Shown in pieces: positions 34,050 to 43,742 of a DNA stretch of 58,011 nucleotides. Source of the stretch: Sulfuricella sp035530375 (lineage in GTDB: Bacteria > Pseudomonadota > Gammaproteobacteria > Burkholderiales > Sulfuricellaceae); the NCBI GenBank assembly GCA_035530375.1, contig DATKUY010000016.1, positions 1-58,011 on the forward strand, read 5' to 3'. The stretch's first letter is position 1. Each line of letters begins with the position of its first letter. A model generated the notes under the pieces. The model was not told the DNA's origin. It did not search any database and worked only from the letters and a program-made list of their open reading frames with translations. Made by a program: the position numbers and the translations under genes.

Positions 34050-36326
34050 TTAGAACGTGGAACCCAAAATAAACTGGAACTGCTCCGTCTTGTCGTCCGG
34101 CTTGGCGTTAAGCGGCTTTGCAACACTGAATTTCATCGGCCCCATGGGGGATGCCCAACTCACGGCAAGGCCGGTGGAATAACGCATGCTGCTCAAGCTC
34201 ATTTTGTCTTCCTTGGCCCATACCGTACCGCCATCGACAAAAGCGCTCAGGCGCAGGGACTTGTCGTTTCTCATGCCGGGGAAGGGGAAGAGCACCTCAG
34301 CATTTCCCACAATACGGCGGTTGCCACCCAGTGCATTGCCGTCCAAATCTTTAGGTCCAAGCGTAAACGCCTTGTAGCCACGCACCGAGGTATTGCCACC
34401 CGCGAAGAAGCTCTTGAAAAAGGCCAGTGGCTTGCCGCCGTAACCATTTCCATAACCGGCTTCACCATTGAGCATAAGCGTAAAATCATGCGTTAAAGGC
34501 TTGAACCATTGATGCTGGTAAGAAAGCTTGTAATACTTGACGTTGCCGCCGGGCAGGCCGACTTCGCCGAATGCCCGTTGCAGGCTGCCCTTGGTCGGGT
34601 AGTTGGTGCTATCCCGCGTGTCCCGCGCCCATCCGGCATCACCGCGCAGCGTGGTATTGTTAGCCCCGAAATCGGCAACATAATTTTTGTAGACGGTTGG
34701 ACTGTCATCGTACAAGGTCAGCTTGGTGCTATCGACCGACAGACCGAAATTAATCGTATCAATCTCATTCAGCGGCACACCGAAACGCACACCGCCACCG
34801 GCGGTACTGGAATCGTATTTTGAAACCGACAGGGAAGCTGCGGTTGTTTTGCGCTTGTAAATATCGAAGCCGCGGCTAATGCCGTCGTCCGTGTAATAAG
34901 GATTGGTATAAGATAGCGAATATGCCGTATTAATCTTCCCGGTATTGAATTGGGTGGAAAGATAATTGCCGCTACCGAAAACGTTAGCCTGGGAAATGGA
35001 TCCGCTGAAGATTAACCCTTCCGAGCTGGAAAATCCCGCGCCCGCCATGATGCTCCCGGTGGGCTTTTCCGTCACGCCGATGTTCATGTCCACCTGGTCG
35101 GTCGATCCCGGAACGGCTGGAGTCTCAAGGTTGACATCGGAAAAATAGCCAAGGCGATCGATCCTCTCGCGTGACCGCTTGACCTTGTCAGCCGCGTACC
35201 AGGCGCCTTCCATCTGGCGTGCTTCACGGCGAATAACTTCATCTCGAGTTTTGGTGTTGCCGGTTACGTTAATGCGCCGCACATAAACCCGCCGGCCCGG
35301 ATCAATAAAGAAGGTGAATTTAGCCTCCCGCTTTTCCTTGTTAAGTTCGGGAACCGCGTTGACGTTAGCGAATGCATAGCCGTCATTACCCAGACGATCG
35401 CCGATCAACTTGCTGGATTCAGTCAGTTTTTCCCGTGAAAAAATTTCCCCCGGCCGGATCTTGATCAGCTTGCGCAACTCGTCTTCAGGCACCAGCATTT
35501 CGCCGGCCAGTTTGACGTCTGAAACGGTATATTTTTGACCCTCGGTAACATTGATTGTAATGTAAATGGACTGCTTGTCCGGGGAAATGGACACCTGGGT
35601 GGAGTCGACATTGAACTCAAGATAGCCGCGGTTCAGGTAATAAGAGCGCAGGGTTTCAATATCGGCCGCCAGCTTCTGTTTGGAATACTGATCTGACTTG
35701 GTATACCAGGTCAGCCATCCGGGCGTGGAAAGGACAAAAAGGTCAAGCAGTTCCTTTTCACTGAATGCCTGATTGCCGACGATATTGATCTGATGGATCT
35801 TCGCCACATCACCCTCGCTGATATTGAAACTGATGGCAATACGATTACGTTCCAGTGGAGTTACGGTAGTGGTGACCACAACGGCATATTTTCCGCGGCT
35901 CAGGTACTGCCGCTTAAGCTCCTGCTCCGCCTTGTCAAGCAGCGACTTGTCGAAAATGCGCCCTTCGGCCAGTCCGATTTGCTTCAACCCGTCTACAAGC
36001 TGTTTTTTGTCGAATTCCTTCAGGCCGACGAAATCGATTTGGGAAATGGCAGGTCGTTCCTGCACCATGACGATCAGCACATCATTTTCGACTTCCAGCC
36101 GCACATCCTTGAAGAAGCCGGTTCCATACAATGCCTTGATGGCAGCGGCGGCTTTCTCGTCATCCAGCTTTTCGCCCACTTTAACCGGCATGTAACTGAA
36201 CACCGTCCCGGCTTCCGTACGCTGGATTCCTTCCACCCGGATATCCTTGATGACAAACGGCTGAATTGCCCAGGCGGAAGCACCATACAGGCTCATCAGC
36301 AACATCGGCAGGAGTTTTAATTTCAT
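34050..36326 (-). CDS. bamA: Outer membrane protein assembly factor BamA
   Basis: 758 residues. A signal peptide (cleavage after SAWA, about 20) precedes five POTRA repeats (about 21-420), beginning FVIKDIRVEGIQRTEAGTVF, and a C-terminal 16-strand barrel ending in the phenylalanine signature QFQFILGSTF. The barrel has the lid-lock type motif NTSVRGYK (VRGF class). It inserts beta-barrel proteins, including the LPS machinery. Flanked by rseP and skp. Confidence 0.96.
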   Translation of the reverse strand: MKLKLLPMLLMSLYGASAWAIQPFVIKDIRVEGIQRTEAGTVFSYMPVKVGEKLDDEKAAAAIKALYGTGFFKDVRLEVENDVLIVMVQERPAISQIDFVGLKEFDKKQLVDGLKQIGLAEGRIFDKSLLDKAEQELKRQYLSRGKYAVVVTTTVTPLERNRIAISFNISEGDVAKIHQINIVGNQAFSEKELLDLFVLSTPGWLTWYTKSDQYSKQKLAADIETLRSYYLNRGYLEFNVDSTQVSISPDKQSIYITINVTEGQKYTVSDVKLAGEMLVPEDELRKLIKIRPGEIFSREKLTESSKLIGDRLGNDGYAFANVNAVPELNKEKREAKFTFFIDPGRRVYVRRINVTGNTKTRDEVIRREARQMEGAWYAADKVKRSRERIDRLGYFSDVNLETPAVPGSTDQVDMNIGVTEKPTGSIMAGAGFSSSEGLIFSGSISQANVFGSGNYLSTQFNTGKINTAYSLSYTNPYYTDDGISRGFDIYKRKTTAASLSVSKYDSSTAGGGVRFGVPLNEIDTINFGLSVDSTKLTLYDDSPTVYKNYVADFGANNTTLRGDAGWARDTRDSTNYPTKGSLQRAFGEVGLPGGNVKYYKLSYQHQWFKPLTHDFTLMLNGEAGYGNGYGGKPLAFFKSFFAGGNTSVRGYKAFTLGPKDLDGNALGGNRRIVGNAEVLFPFPGMRNDKSLRLSAFVDGGTVWAKEDKMSLSSMRYSTGLAVSWASPMGPMKFSVAKPLNAKPDDKTEQFQFILGSTF

Positions 36327-36332
36327 TATTAT

Positions 36333-37700
36333 TCAGCCAATAATCAGACGGTTAATGTCGTTATAAAAAGCAAAAAGCATCAATGTCAGCAGGATCGCAA
36401 TGCCTATCTGCTGACCGATCTCCATGGTTCTCTCGGAAATAGGGCTCCCCTTGATCATTTCGACCATATAATACATCAAATGGCCGCCATCCAATAAGGG
36501 GACAGGCAATAAATTAAGCACCCCAAGACTGATGCTGATCAGCGCCAGGAAACTGAGATAGGGCACCCAGCCCAGGTGCGCCGATTGGCCTGCATAATCG
36601 GCGATGGTTATGGGGCCGCTGATATTTTTCCAGGAAACCTGCCCGGTCACCATCTTTCCCATCATCTTCAAGCTGAAAATTGACGTATCCCAAGTCTTCC
36701 TCAGCGCCTGCACGAAAGCCCTGTGAATGGGGTAGCGCACTTCAATCACCAACTTCTCGAACAAACGCTGGTCCACCATTGGCGAAGCGCCGATCTTGCC
36801 CACAACAGGATGTCCGCTTTCCTTGACGGCGTCCGGAATCAATTTGACCTGGAAATAGCCGCCTTCTCTTTTCACGGCAATTTCCAGAGGCAAACCGGGG
36901 TTCTGTCTTATCCATTGCACCAGTTCCTCCCAGGTCTTGAGTGGCGTCTGGTTCACGGAAAGGATTTCATCCCCGACAGTCAGTCCGGCTTTGGCCGCAA
37001 CCCCATCAGGCAGGACCTTGCCGATTTTTGCCGGCAGGTCGGGGCGGTAACGCGTCAGCCCCAGTTTACCCAAAAAATCGTTTTCCAGATCGTCTGCATC
37101 CAGCCCCTTCAAGTCAAGCTGGTGCAACGCGATCTCGCCACGATCATTGCGGGTCTCGATTTCGACCATTTTTTTCTGGACAGCATGCTGCAACAAAATC
37201 CAGCGCGCATCCTGCCAGGTCGCGACTGGCTCGTCGCCGATCCGGGTGATCGTGTCGCCACGATGAAAAGATGCAGATGAGGCGGGAGTGGAAAACGGCA
37301 CCTCGCCAAGAATCGGCTTGATCCCAATTACGCCATAAACAAACAGAAACCAGTACAGCACAATGGCAAGAATGAGGTTGGCAACCGGCCCGGCCAATAC
37401 GATGGCGCTTCGCCGGTAAATGGATTGGCGGTTAAACGCATAAGGCAGGTCGACGGGCGCCACCAGCTCTTCGCGCTCATCCAGCATCTTGACGTAACCG
37501 CCCAACGGGAAAGCGGCCAATACCCACTCCGTTCCATCCGGAGAAAATTTCCTGGTAAACAGCGGCTTGCCGAACCCCACTGAAAACCGTAGCACCCGAA
37601 CGCCGCAAAGCCGCGCCACGACATAATGGCCATATTCGTGAATGACGATCAGAATGCCGAGCGTCATCGCAAATGCGGCAAGCGTGAACAGCAGGTTCAT
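36333..37700 (-). CDS. rseP: Site-2 zinc metalloprotease RseP
   Basis: 455-residue inner-membrane protease of envelope-stress signalling. The zinc motif HEYGH is in the first helix (TLGILIVIHEYGHYVVARL). Two PDZ domains follow (about 115-300; GKVLPDGVAAKAGLTVGDEIL is the clearest), and the third zinc ligand lies in NLLPVPLLDGGHLMYY. The ATG at 37700 overlaps the dxr stop by four bases, so I prefer it over a start eight codons upstream inside dxr. Confidence 0.94.
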   Translation of the reverse strand: MNLLFTLAAFAMTLGILIVIHEYGHYVVARLCGVRVLRFSVGFGKPLFTRKFSPDGTEWVLAAFPLGGYVKMLDEREELVAPVDLPYAFNRQSIYRRSAIVLAGPVANLILAIVLYWFLFVYGVIGIKPILGEVPFSTPASSASFHRGDTITRIGDEPVATWQDARWILLQHAVQKKMVEIETRNDRGEIALHQLDLKGLDADDLENDFLGKLGLTRYRPDLPAKIGKVLPDGVAAKAGLTVGDEILSVNQTPLKTWEELVQWIRQNPGLPLEIAVKREGGYFQVKLIPDAVKESGHPVVGKIGASPMVDQRLFEKLVIEVRYPIHRAFVQALRKTWDTSIFSLKMMGKMVTGQVSWKNISGPITIADYAGQSAHLGWVPYLSFLALISISLGVLNLLPVPLLDGGHLMYYMVEMIKGSPISERTMEIGQQIGIAILLTLMLFAFYNDINRLIIG

Positions 37701-38890
37701 GCGTAACCCATTGCCGACATCCACTCGAGCGAAGATTCGCGCGCCTGGATATCGGCGTCTAGAACATCTTCCAGTCTGATGACAGGCTTGGCGGCATTCC
37801 TCGCCAGCACCTCTTCGATCATGAGGGGGATCGCCTTGAAAGGGATGCGCTCATCGAGGAAAGCGGCCACCGCCGCCTCGTTCGCCGCGTTCAGAATTGC
37901 CGGAGCTGTTCCACCCTGGCGCAACGCCTGGAAAGCCAAATTCAGGCAAGGGAAACGGCCCATATCCGGCGCCTCGAAATCCAGGCGTGCGATCTTGAAC
38001 AAATCCAGCGAAGATACCCCGGCATCGATCCGCTCGGGATAGCCCAATGCATAAGCGATCGGCGTACGCATGTCGGGGTTGCCCAGCTGCGCCAGCACCG
38101 AACCGTCCACATACTCCACCATGGAATGAATCACGCTCTGGGGATGAATCACCACCTGGATGATGTCGGCATCGGCGTTGAACAGCCAGTGGGCTTCGAT
38201 CACTTCCAGTCCCTTGTTCATCATGGAAGCCGAATCAACGGAGATCTTCCGCCCCATCACCCAGTTCGGGTGGGCACATGCCTGCTGTGGTGTCACCCTG
38301 TCCAGATCGTTCAAGGGAACAGTGCGAAAAGGTCCTCCTGAAGCGGTCAACAGGATTCGCTTGACACCCACAGCGCCCAAATCGCTTGAAAAGCCTCTCG
38401 GCAAAGATTGAAAAATCGCGTTATGTTCGCTATCAATCGGCAGCAAGGTGGCGCCATGCTGCCGAACTGCATCCATGAAAATCCGGCCCGACATCACCAG
38501 CGTTTCCTTGTTTGCCAGCAGAATGCGCTTACCCGCCCTGGCAGCGGCCAGCGAGGGACGCAAGCCGGCGCTGCCGACTATCGCAGCCATCACGCTATCC
38601 ACCTGGGGCAACGATGCCACCCTTTCCAGCGCCTCGATCCCGCTCAACACTTCGATGTCAAGGCCAGCCAACTTGATCTTACCGTGCAATGCCTCAGCGC
38701 AGTCCGCGTCCAGCATGACCGCATAATCTGGCTGGAATTTCCAGCACTGTTCGAACATGCGGTCAACCTGGCAATTTGCAGTCAGCGCTACCACCCGGAA
38801 GCGATCGGGATGACGTGCAATGACGTCCAGCGTGTTCACGCCTATCGTGCCGGTTGAACCCAAAACGGTAATATTTTGAATTTTTGTCAT
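37697..38890 (-). CDS. dxr: 1-deoxy-D-xylulose 5-phosphate reductoisomerase
   Basis: Committed step of the MEP isoprenoid pathway. The NADPH site is VLGSTGTIGVNTLDVIARH. Metal and substrate residues lie in LLPIDSEHNAIFQSLP, LTASGGPFRT, HPNWVMGRKISVDSASMMNKGLE and IIQVVIHPQSVIHSMVEYVDGS. 397 residues. Its product path leads to undecaprenyl phosphate made by UppS two genes upstream. Confidence 0.97.
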   Translation of the reverse strand: MTKIQNITVLGSTGTIGVNTLDVIARHPDRFRVVALTANCQVDRMFEQCWKFQPDYAVMLDADCAEALHGKIKLAGLDIEVLSGIEALERVASLPQVDSVMAAIVGSAGLRPSLAAARAGKRILLANKETLVMSGRIFMDAVRQHGATLLPIDSEHNAIFQSLPRGFSSDLGAVGVKRILLTASGGPFRTVPLNDLDRVTPQQACAHPNWVMGRKISVDSASMMNKGLEVIEAHWLFNADADIIQVVIHPQSVIHSMVEYVDGSVLAQLGNPDMRTPIAYALGYPERIDAGVSSLDLFKIARLDFEAPDMGRFPCLNLAFQALRQGGTAPAILNAANEAAVAAFLDERIPFKAIPLMIEEVLARNAAKPVIRLEDVLDADIQARESSLEWMSAMGYA

Positions 38891-38910
38891 CAGTTTTATC
38901 AGGCAGCTTC

Positions 38911-39720
38911 CTAGAATGCGTAATTTCTGAGCAGCAAACCAAAGGCGGCTACAGGCATCGCCGCCGTCAGTGCATCAATACGGTCCAACACACCGCCATG
39001 GCCGGGAAGAAGCCGACCGCTATCCTTGATTCCGGCCACGCGTTTCATCCAGGATTCGAACAAGTCCCCCATAATGCTGAACAGTGCCAGCAGCCACAGC
39101 AACAGTATCCCCCACAACAGACCGGAACCGAACGGCGTGGCAGAACCAGCCCACGTCCCCCACACCACGCCATACAGAGTTACGCCTAAAAATGCGCCGG
39201 CAACGCCTTCCCAGGTCTTGCCTGGACTAATGGTCAGTGCAAGCTTATGACGCCCAAACCTGCGTCCAGCAAAATAAGCGGCGCTATCGGCGACCCAGAC
39301 CACCGCCATCAAGCCCAGCAACAATTCCGGGCTGATGCTACGCAACTCGACCAGTGCCAACCAGGTAGGTACCAGCACCACCCAACCGGTTAGTGCCATA
39401 AGCGGAAACTTTCTTGTTTGCCAATGATTGCGCAACCACAACGGAACCAGAAACACCCAGAAAAGGAAGGCAATGCCATAGATCGGGAAATCGGCAGAAC
39501 GGGAAGATTCCGGCAACAGCGCCAAGCCGATGAGCAGTGTCAGCAACACATAAAGCCGGCTCTGGAAACCCGTGAAAGCGGCGATATTTGACCACTCGCG
39601 GGCGCAGATCAAAATCACGCCCAGCATCAGCAGTGCCCAAGCCATTTTCGGGAGAAGAAACAACGCGGACAGAAAAACAGACAGCAGCAACAGAGCAGTC
39701 AGAACGCGCACCTTAAGCAT
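38911..39720 (-). CDS. cdsA: Phosphatidate cytidylyltransferase
   Basis: Makes CDP-diacylglycerol for phospholipids. 269 residues with about eight membrane helices. The C-terminal signature is present (KTWEGVAGAFLG ... GDLFESWMKRVAGIKDSG ... LLPGHGGVLDRIDAL). The start MLKVRVLTALLLL at 39720 overlaps the uppS end by eight bases; a frame 22 codons longer lies within uppS and is not family-like. Confidence 0.94.
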   Translation of the reverse strand: MLKVRVLTALLLLSVFLSALFLLPKMAWALLMLGVILICAREWSNIAAFTGFQSRLYVLLTLLIGLALLPESSRSADFPIYGIAFLFWVFLVPLWLRNHWQTRKFPLMALTGWVVLVPTWLALVELRSISPELLLGLMAVVWVADSAAYFAGRRFGRHKLALTISPGKTWEGVAGAFLGVTLYGVVWGTWAGSATPFGSGLLWGILLLWLLALFSIMGDLFESWMKRVAGIKDSGRLLPGHGGVLDRIDALTAAMPVAAFGLLLRNYAF

Positions 39721-40468
39721 TTTTTTTGAGCTGCTCGCTAGTGCGCCCGAAACGGCGCTCCCTTTGCTGGAAGGATTTAATCGCACGTTTTAAGGCCATC
39801 ATATTGAAATCCGGCCACAAAGTATCGGTGAAATACAGCTCTGTATACGCTGACTGCCACAGCAGAAAATTGCTGATGCGCTGCTCCCCGCCAGTTCGAA
39901 TGAACAGGTCCGGCTCCGGGGCATAGTTGGTGGAAAGGTACGGCTCAATATCCTCCTCACTGAAAGTCAGGGCGCATTCCGGTTTGGCTTCAATCATCCT
40001 GTGAGTCGCCTGCACCATATCCCATCGACCGCCGTAATTCGCCGCGATAGTCAGAGTCAAACCGGTGTTGTTCTGGGTAAGCGATTCGGCGCGACCGATC
40101 ATCTCGACCAGCTTTTCCTCGAAACGGGAGCGGTCGCCGATAACTTTAAGCCGGATATTGTTTTTGTGGAGTTTTGTGATTTCCTGCTCAAGGGCGAGCA
40201 TGAACAACTGCATCAGAAACGAAACTTCCTCCGCCGGACGGCGCCAGTTTTCGCTGCTGAAGGCAAACAGCGTCAGGTACCCGACGCCTAGCTCAGTGCA
40301 AGCCTTGACTGTATTCCTGACGGTTTCGACGCCCCGCTTGTGGCCGGCAATGCGGGGCATGAAGCGCTTCTTCGCCCACCTGCCATTACCGTCCATGATG
40401 ATAGCGATATGCTGCGGCACATCGCCAGTCTCGGGAATACTGCGTGTCGAACTCGTAAACAGGCCCAC
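39713..40468 (-). CDS. uppS: Undecaprenyl diphosphate synthase
   Basis: Extends farnesyl diphosphate to the C55 lipid carrier for peptidoglycan and LPS. The cis-prenyltransferase signature HIAIIMDGNGRWAKKR contains catalytic Asp26. Further motifs are LTLFAFSSENWRRP and the C-terminal PEPDLFIRTGGEQRISNFLLWQ. 251 residues. Eleven bases after frr. Confidence 0.96.
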   Translation of the reverse strand: MGLFTSSTRSIPETGDVPQHIAIIMDGNGRWAKKRFMPRIAGHKRGVETVRNTVKACTELGVGYLTLFAFSSENWRRPAEEVSFLMQLFMLALEQEITKLHKNNIRLKVIGDRSRFEEKLVEMIGRAESLTQNNTGLTLTIAANYGGRWDMVQATHRMIEAKPECALTFSEEDIEPYLSTNYAPEPDLFIRTGGEQRISNFLLWQSAYTELYFTDTLWPDFNMMALKRAIKSFQQRERRFGRTSEQLKKNA

Positions 40469-40479
40469 TCTCGCAATCC

Positions 40480-41037
40480 CTAAAACGCCATCAGTTCTGC
40501 TTCTTTGGTCTGGAGCATCTTGTCTATCTCGGAGATGTACCGGTCGGTCAACTTTTGAATTTCATCCTCGGCGCGGCGTTCATCATCCTCACTGATAGAC
40601 TTGTCCTTCTCCATCTCTTTCAGGGTGGCATTGGCATCGCGCCGGACATTGCGCATCGCCACCTTGGCGAGCTCAGCCTCGCCCTTCACGACCTTGATGA
40701 ATTCCTTGCGCCGTTCTTCCGTCAGTGCCGGCATCGGCACCCGGATCAAATCGCCCTGACTGGAAGGATTAAGACCCAGATCTGAATCGCGAATCGCCTT
40801 TTCCACAGCGCCCACCATTTTCTTTTCCCAAGGCGTCACGCCGATAGTGTGGGAATCCAGCAAAGTGACATTGGCCACTTGGCCAATCGACACCATAGAA
40901 CCGTAGTAATCCACCATTACATGGTCCAGGATGCCGGTGTGAGCACGACCTGTGCGCACCTTGCCCAGATCCGCCTTGAGCGATTCCAGGCTCTTTTGCA
41001 TTTTTTGCTCAGCTGATTTTTTCACATCCGCAATCAT
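40480..41037 (-). CDS. frr: Ribosome recycling factor
   Basis: 185 residues. It has the typical RRF helices and motifs LKADLGKVRTGRAHTGILD, VDYYGSMVSIGQVANVTL, VTPWEKKMVGAVEKAI and RVPMPALTEERRKEFIKVVKGEAE. It splits post-termination ribosomes with EF-G. A good AAGGA ribosome site precedes the ATG. It is separated from pyrH by an unusual 206-bp gap that holds an inverted-repeat element. Confidence 0.97.
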   Translation of the reverse strand: MIADVKKSAEQKMQKSLESLKADLGKVRTGRAHTGILDHVMVDYYGSMVSIGQVANVTLLDSHTIGVTPWEKKMVGAVEKAIRDSDLGLNPSSQGDLIRVPMPALTEERRKEFIKVVKGEAELAKVAMRNVRRDANATLKEMEKDKSISEDDERRAEDEIQKLTDRYISEIDKMLQTKEAELMAF

Positions 41038-41080
41038 GTCAAGATTCCTTCCTGTCCAGACCCCACCAAAATTTCAGCCA

Positions 41081-41244
41081 AGAGCCTGCCGGACTTGAAG
41101 AGTCGAAGCGAAAATTCGACTGGGCGAGGACAAATTTTGTCGATTTTGCAGGTCGTTACAGCCATTCCATTGACCAAAAAAACGGCGAAATATGAATCGG
41201 CCAAGCGGATTTACAGCCGATTTTCTTTAAGTCCGACAGACTCC
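41081..41244. mobile_element. MITE-like element with about 20-bp terminal inverted repeats
   Basis: The left end (41081-41100, agagcctgccggacttgaag) and the reverse complement of the right end (41225-41244) agree at 16 of 20 positions. Inside are two smaller hairpins: gtcgaa/ttcgac at 41102-41120, and gacaaa/tttgtc at about 41129-41141. There is no coding frame. The right end runs into the pyrH stop codon. Size, ends and lack of genes fit a non-autonomous mobile element or REP-like repeat. No second copy was found in the window, so mobility is inferred. Confidence 0.55.
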
Positions 41245-41960
41245 TAACATTCAACCAGCGTTCCTTCATCTTCTCCCAATACCACGCGTTTCAATGCGCC
41301 AGGCTTGAAAATGCTGAACACGCACAGCGGCATTTTTTGATCGCGGCACAAAGCCAGCGCGGTGGCATCCATCACCTTGAGATTACGTGCAATCGCCTCA
41401 TCGAAGCTAAGATGATCGTAGCGCGTCGCCGTCGGATCAATCTTCGGATCTGCCGTATAAACGCCATCGACCTTGGTCGCCTTCAGCACCACCTCGGCTT
41501 CCATCTCGGAGGCCCGAAGCGCAGCGGCAGTATCGGTGGTGAAGAAAGGATTGCCGGTGCCCGCACCGAAAATCACGATCTTGCCTTCTTCCAGATAACG
41601 CAGGGCCTTGCCGCGAATATACGGCTCGGCCACCTGCTCGATGGTCAGCGCCGATTGCACACGAGCGATAAGTCCGGCGCGGCGCATGGCATCCTGCAAC
41701 GCCAGGGCATTCATCACGGTAGCCAGCATGCCCATGTAATCGGCGGTGGCGCGATCCATCCCCGCAGCCGCGGGGGCCACTCCACGGAAAATGTTGCCTC
41801 CGCCGATCACTACGGCAACCTCCACCCCAAGCCGCGTCACATCGCCAATTTCGGAAACAATACGCTCGATCACGTCACGATTGATACCGTAGCTGCTGTC
41901 ACCCATCAGCGCCTCGCCGGAAAGCTTTAGCAGGATGCGTTTGTACCTGGGTATCGGCAT
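41244..41960 (-). CDS. pyrH: UMP kinase
   Basis: Hexameric UMP kinase of the amino acid kinase fold, 238 residues. Motifs are YKRILLKLSGEALMGD, VAVVIGGGNIFRG, MDRATADYMGMLATVMNALAL and GTGNPFFTTDTAAALRA. It supplies UDP upstream of CTP synthase. Five bases after tsf. Its last codons and TAG overlap the right inverted repeat of the element at 41081-41244. Confidence 0.97.
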   Translation of the reverse strand: MPIPRYKRILLKLSGEALMGDSSYGINRDVIERIVSEIGDVTRLGVEVAVVIGGGNIFRGVAPAAAGMDRATADYMGMLATVMNALALQDAMRRAGLIARVQSALTIEQVAEPYIRGKALRYLEEGKIVIFGAGTGNPFFTTDTAAALRASEMEAEVVLKATKVDGVYTADPKIDPTATRYDHLSFDEAIARNLKVMDATALALCRDQKMPLCVFSIFKPGALKRVVLGEDEGTLVEC

Positions 41961-41965
41961 GGTCG

Positions 41966-42844
41966 TTACACCTTTGCAGCGGCAGCCACTTCGGCGGCAA
42001 AGTCGTTGCTGCGCTTCTCTATGCCCTCACCCACCACGAACATCTGAAAGGCATTGACCTTGGCGCTCTTGGATGCCAGCAGTTTCTCCACCATCATATC
42101 GGGGTCCTTGACGAAGGGCTGCCCGACCAAGGTGACTTCAGCGAGATATTTACTGATCCGGCCTTCAACCATCTTCTCGACGATATTGGCAGGCTTGCCG
42201 CTTTCAGCCGCCTGGGCAGTGTAAATTTCACGCTCCTTGGCAAGCAGTTCGGCAGGCACCTGTTCTTTCGAAACGCATATCGGTTTGCTGGCGGCGATGT
42301 GCATCGCCACATCCTTGCCCAGTGTTTCGTCGCCGCCGGTGTAGTCCACCAGCACGCCGATCTTGGTTCCATGCAAATAGGCCGCCATCTGTCCAGCGGA
42401 ACTGAAGCGGACAAAGCGGCGCACCGTCATGTTTTCGCCCAGTTTCATCACCAGACCCTGGCGCGCTTCCTCAACGGTGCTGCCGGAAGCCAGCTTAATC
42501 GTAGCCAGAGCGGCAACATCCGCCGGATTCCGCTGCGCCACGGCCTGCGCCACTTCCTTGGCAAAGCTGACGAAATCGTCGTTCTTGGCGACGAAGTCGG
42601 TTTCGCAGTTGACTTCCACCAGCGCACCGGTCTTGCGGTCATCACTGATAAAGCTCGCCACCACGCCTTCTGCTGCAATGCGGCTGGCCGCCTTGCCCGC
42701 CTTGGCTCCACTCTTGATGCGCAACGCATCCTCAGCCGCTTTCATGTCGCCATTGGCCTCGACCAGTGCCTTCTTGCACTCCATCATGCCAAGGCCAGTC
42801 AATTCACGCAGGTCTTTCACCATGCTTGCGGTGATTTCCGCCAT
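41966..42844 (-). CDS. tsf: Translation elongation factor Ts
   Basis: Nucleotide exchange factor for EF-Tu, 292 residues. The N-terminal UBA-like domain has LRELTGLGMMECKKALVEANGD; the core has VNCETDFVAKNDDFV with the TDFV motif that contacts EF-Tu. It follows rpsB after a 114-bp gap with a terminator-like hairpin. Confidence 0.97.
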   Translation of the reverse strand: MAEITASMVKDLRELTGLGMMECKKALVEANGDMKAAEDALRIKSGAKAGKAASRIAAEGVVASFISDDRKTGALVEVNCETDFVAKNDDFVSFAKEVAQAVAQRNPADVAALATIKLASGSTVEEARQGLVMKLGENMTVRRFVRFSSAGQMAAYLHGTKIGVLVDYTGGDETLGKDVAMHIAASKPICVSKEQVPAELLAKEREIYTAQAAESGKPANIVEKMVEGRISKYLAEVTLVGQPFVKDPDMMVEKLLASKSAKVNAFQMFVVGEGIEKRSNDFAAEVAAAAKV

Positions 42845-42920
42845 TTTAAAACTCCTTGCTAATTACTTGATTTAGCGCGGCTTGCACGCGCGCCATAAAA
42901 CACGAAACCAAATCAGGCAC

Positions 42921-42944
42921 AAAAAAAGGGGCTGGTCAGCCCCT
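42921..42944 (-). terminator. Rho-independent terminator/attenuator between rpsB and tsf
   Basis: On the minus strand a GC-rich stem (aggggctg / cagcccct) with a very short loop, 15 bp after the rpsB stop, is followed by a run of seven T. This is a strong intrinsic terminator. As in other rpsB-tsf operons it probably lets a fraction of polymerase read through, setting the S2 to EF-Ts ratio. Confidence 0.8.
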
Positions 42945-42958
42945 GATCTCCGGCTGAT

Positions 42959-43696
42959 TTACTCAGCCGCTTGCTCTTCGACCTCAACGAATTCCTCGCC
43001 GACGATCTCCTGAATTACCTGGCTACGCCCTTCAAGCACGGCATCGGCCGCACCCCTGGCATATAGCCGGATGGCCTGGGTAGAATCGTCGTTGCCGGGA
43101 ATAACATAATTCACGCCTATCGGCGAATTGTTGGAATCCACCACGCCGACCACCGGAATGCCAAGCTTGTTGACTTCCGTAATTGCGCCTTTCTCGTGGC
43201 CCACGTCAATCACGAAAATCACATCGGGCAGGCTGTTCATGTCCTTGATCCCGCCCAAGCTACGCTCCAGCTTGGCCAATTCGCGGTTCAGTAGCAACGC
43301 CTCCTTCTTGGCCAGTTTGCCCACATTTTCTTCAGACAACATCGCCTGCACTTCCTGTAGCCGCTTGATTGACTGTTTGACCGTCTTGAAATTGGTTAAC
43401 ATGCCGCCAAGCCAGCGGAAATTGACATAATGGCAGCCGGCGCGCTCAGCTTCTTCCTTGACGATATCACGAGCCTGGCGCTTGGTGCCGACGAACAGGA
43501 TGCTGCCCTTGTTGGCGGCCATCTGGCGCAGATACTTCATCGCCTCCTGATACATCGGCAGGGTTTTTTCCAGGTTGATAATATGGATCTTGTTGCGGTC
43601 GCCGAAAATATACGGCGCCATCTTGGGGTTCCAGTAACGGGTTTGATGTCCGAAATGGACGCCCGCTTCCAACATCTGACGCATGGTCACTGACAT
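42959..43696 (-). CDS. rpsB: 30S ribosomal protein S2
   Basis: 245 residues. The start MSVTMRQMLEAGVHFGHQTRYWNPKM is the S2 signature, with LFVGTKRQARDIVKEEA, NFRWLGGMLTNF and PDVIFVIDVGHEKGAI. An AGGAG ribosome site lies before the ATG. A leader with a GC-rich hairpin precedes it, consistent with S2 autogenous control. Confidence 0.98.
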   Translation of the reverse strand: MSVTMRQMLEAGVHFGHQTRYWNPKMAPYIFGDRNKIHIINLEKTLPMYQEAMKYLRQMAANKGSILFVGTKRQARDIVKEEAERAGCHYVNFRWLGGMLTNFKTVKQSIKRLQEVQAMLSEENVGKLAKKEALLLNRELAKLERSLGGIKDMNSLPDVIFVIDVGHEKGAITEVNKLGIPVVGVVDSNNSPIGVNYVIPGNDDSTQAIRLYARGAADAVLEGRSQVIQEIVGEEFVEVEEQAAE

Positions 43697-43742
43697 TTTG
43701 ATGCTCCTGAGTAAGGGTTATGCCTCCATCCGCCCGATACCA

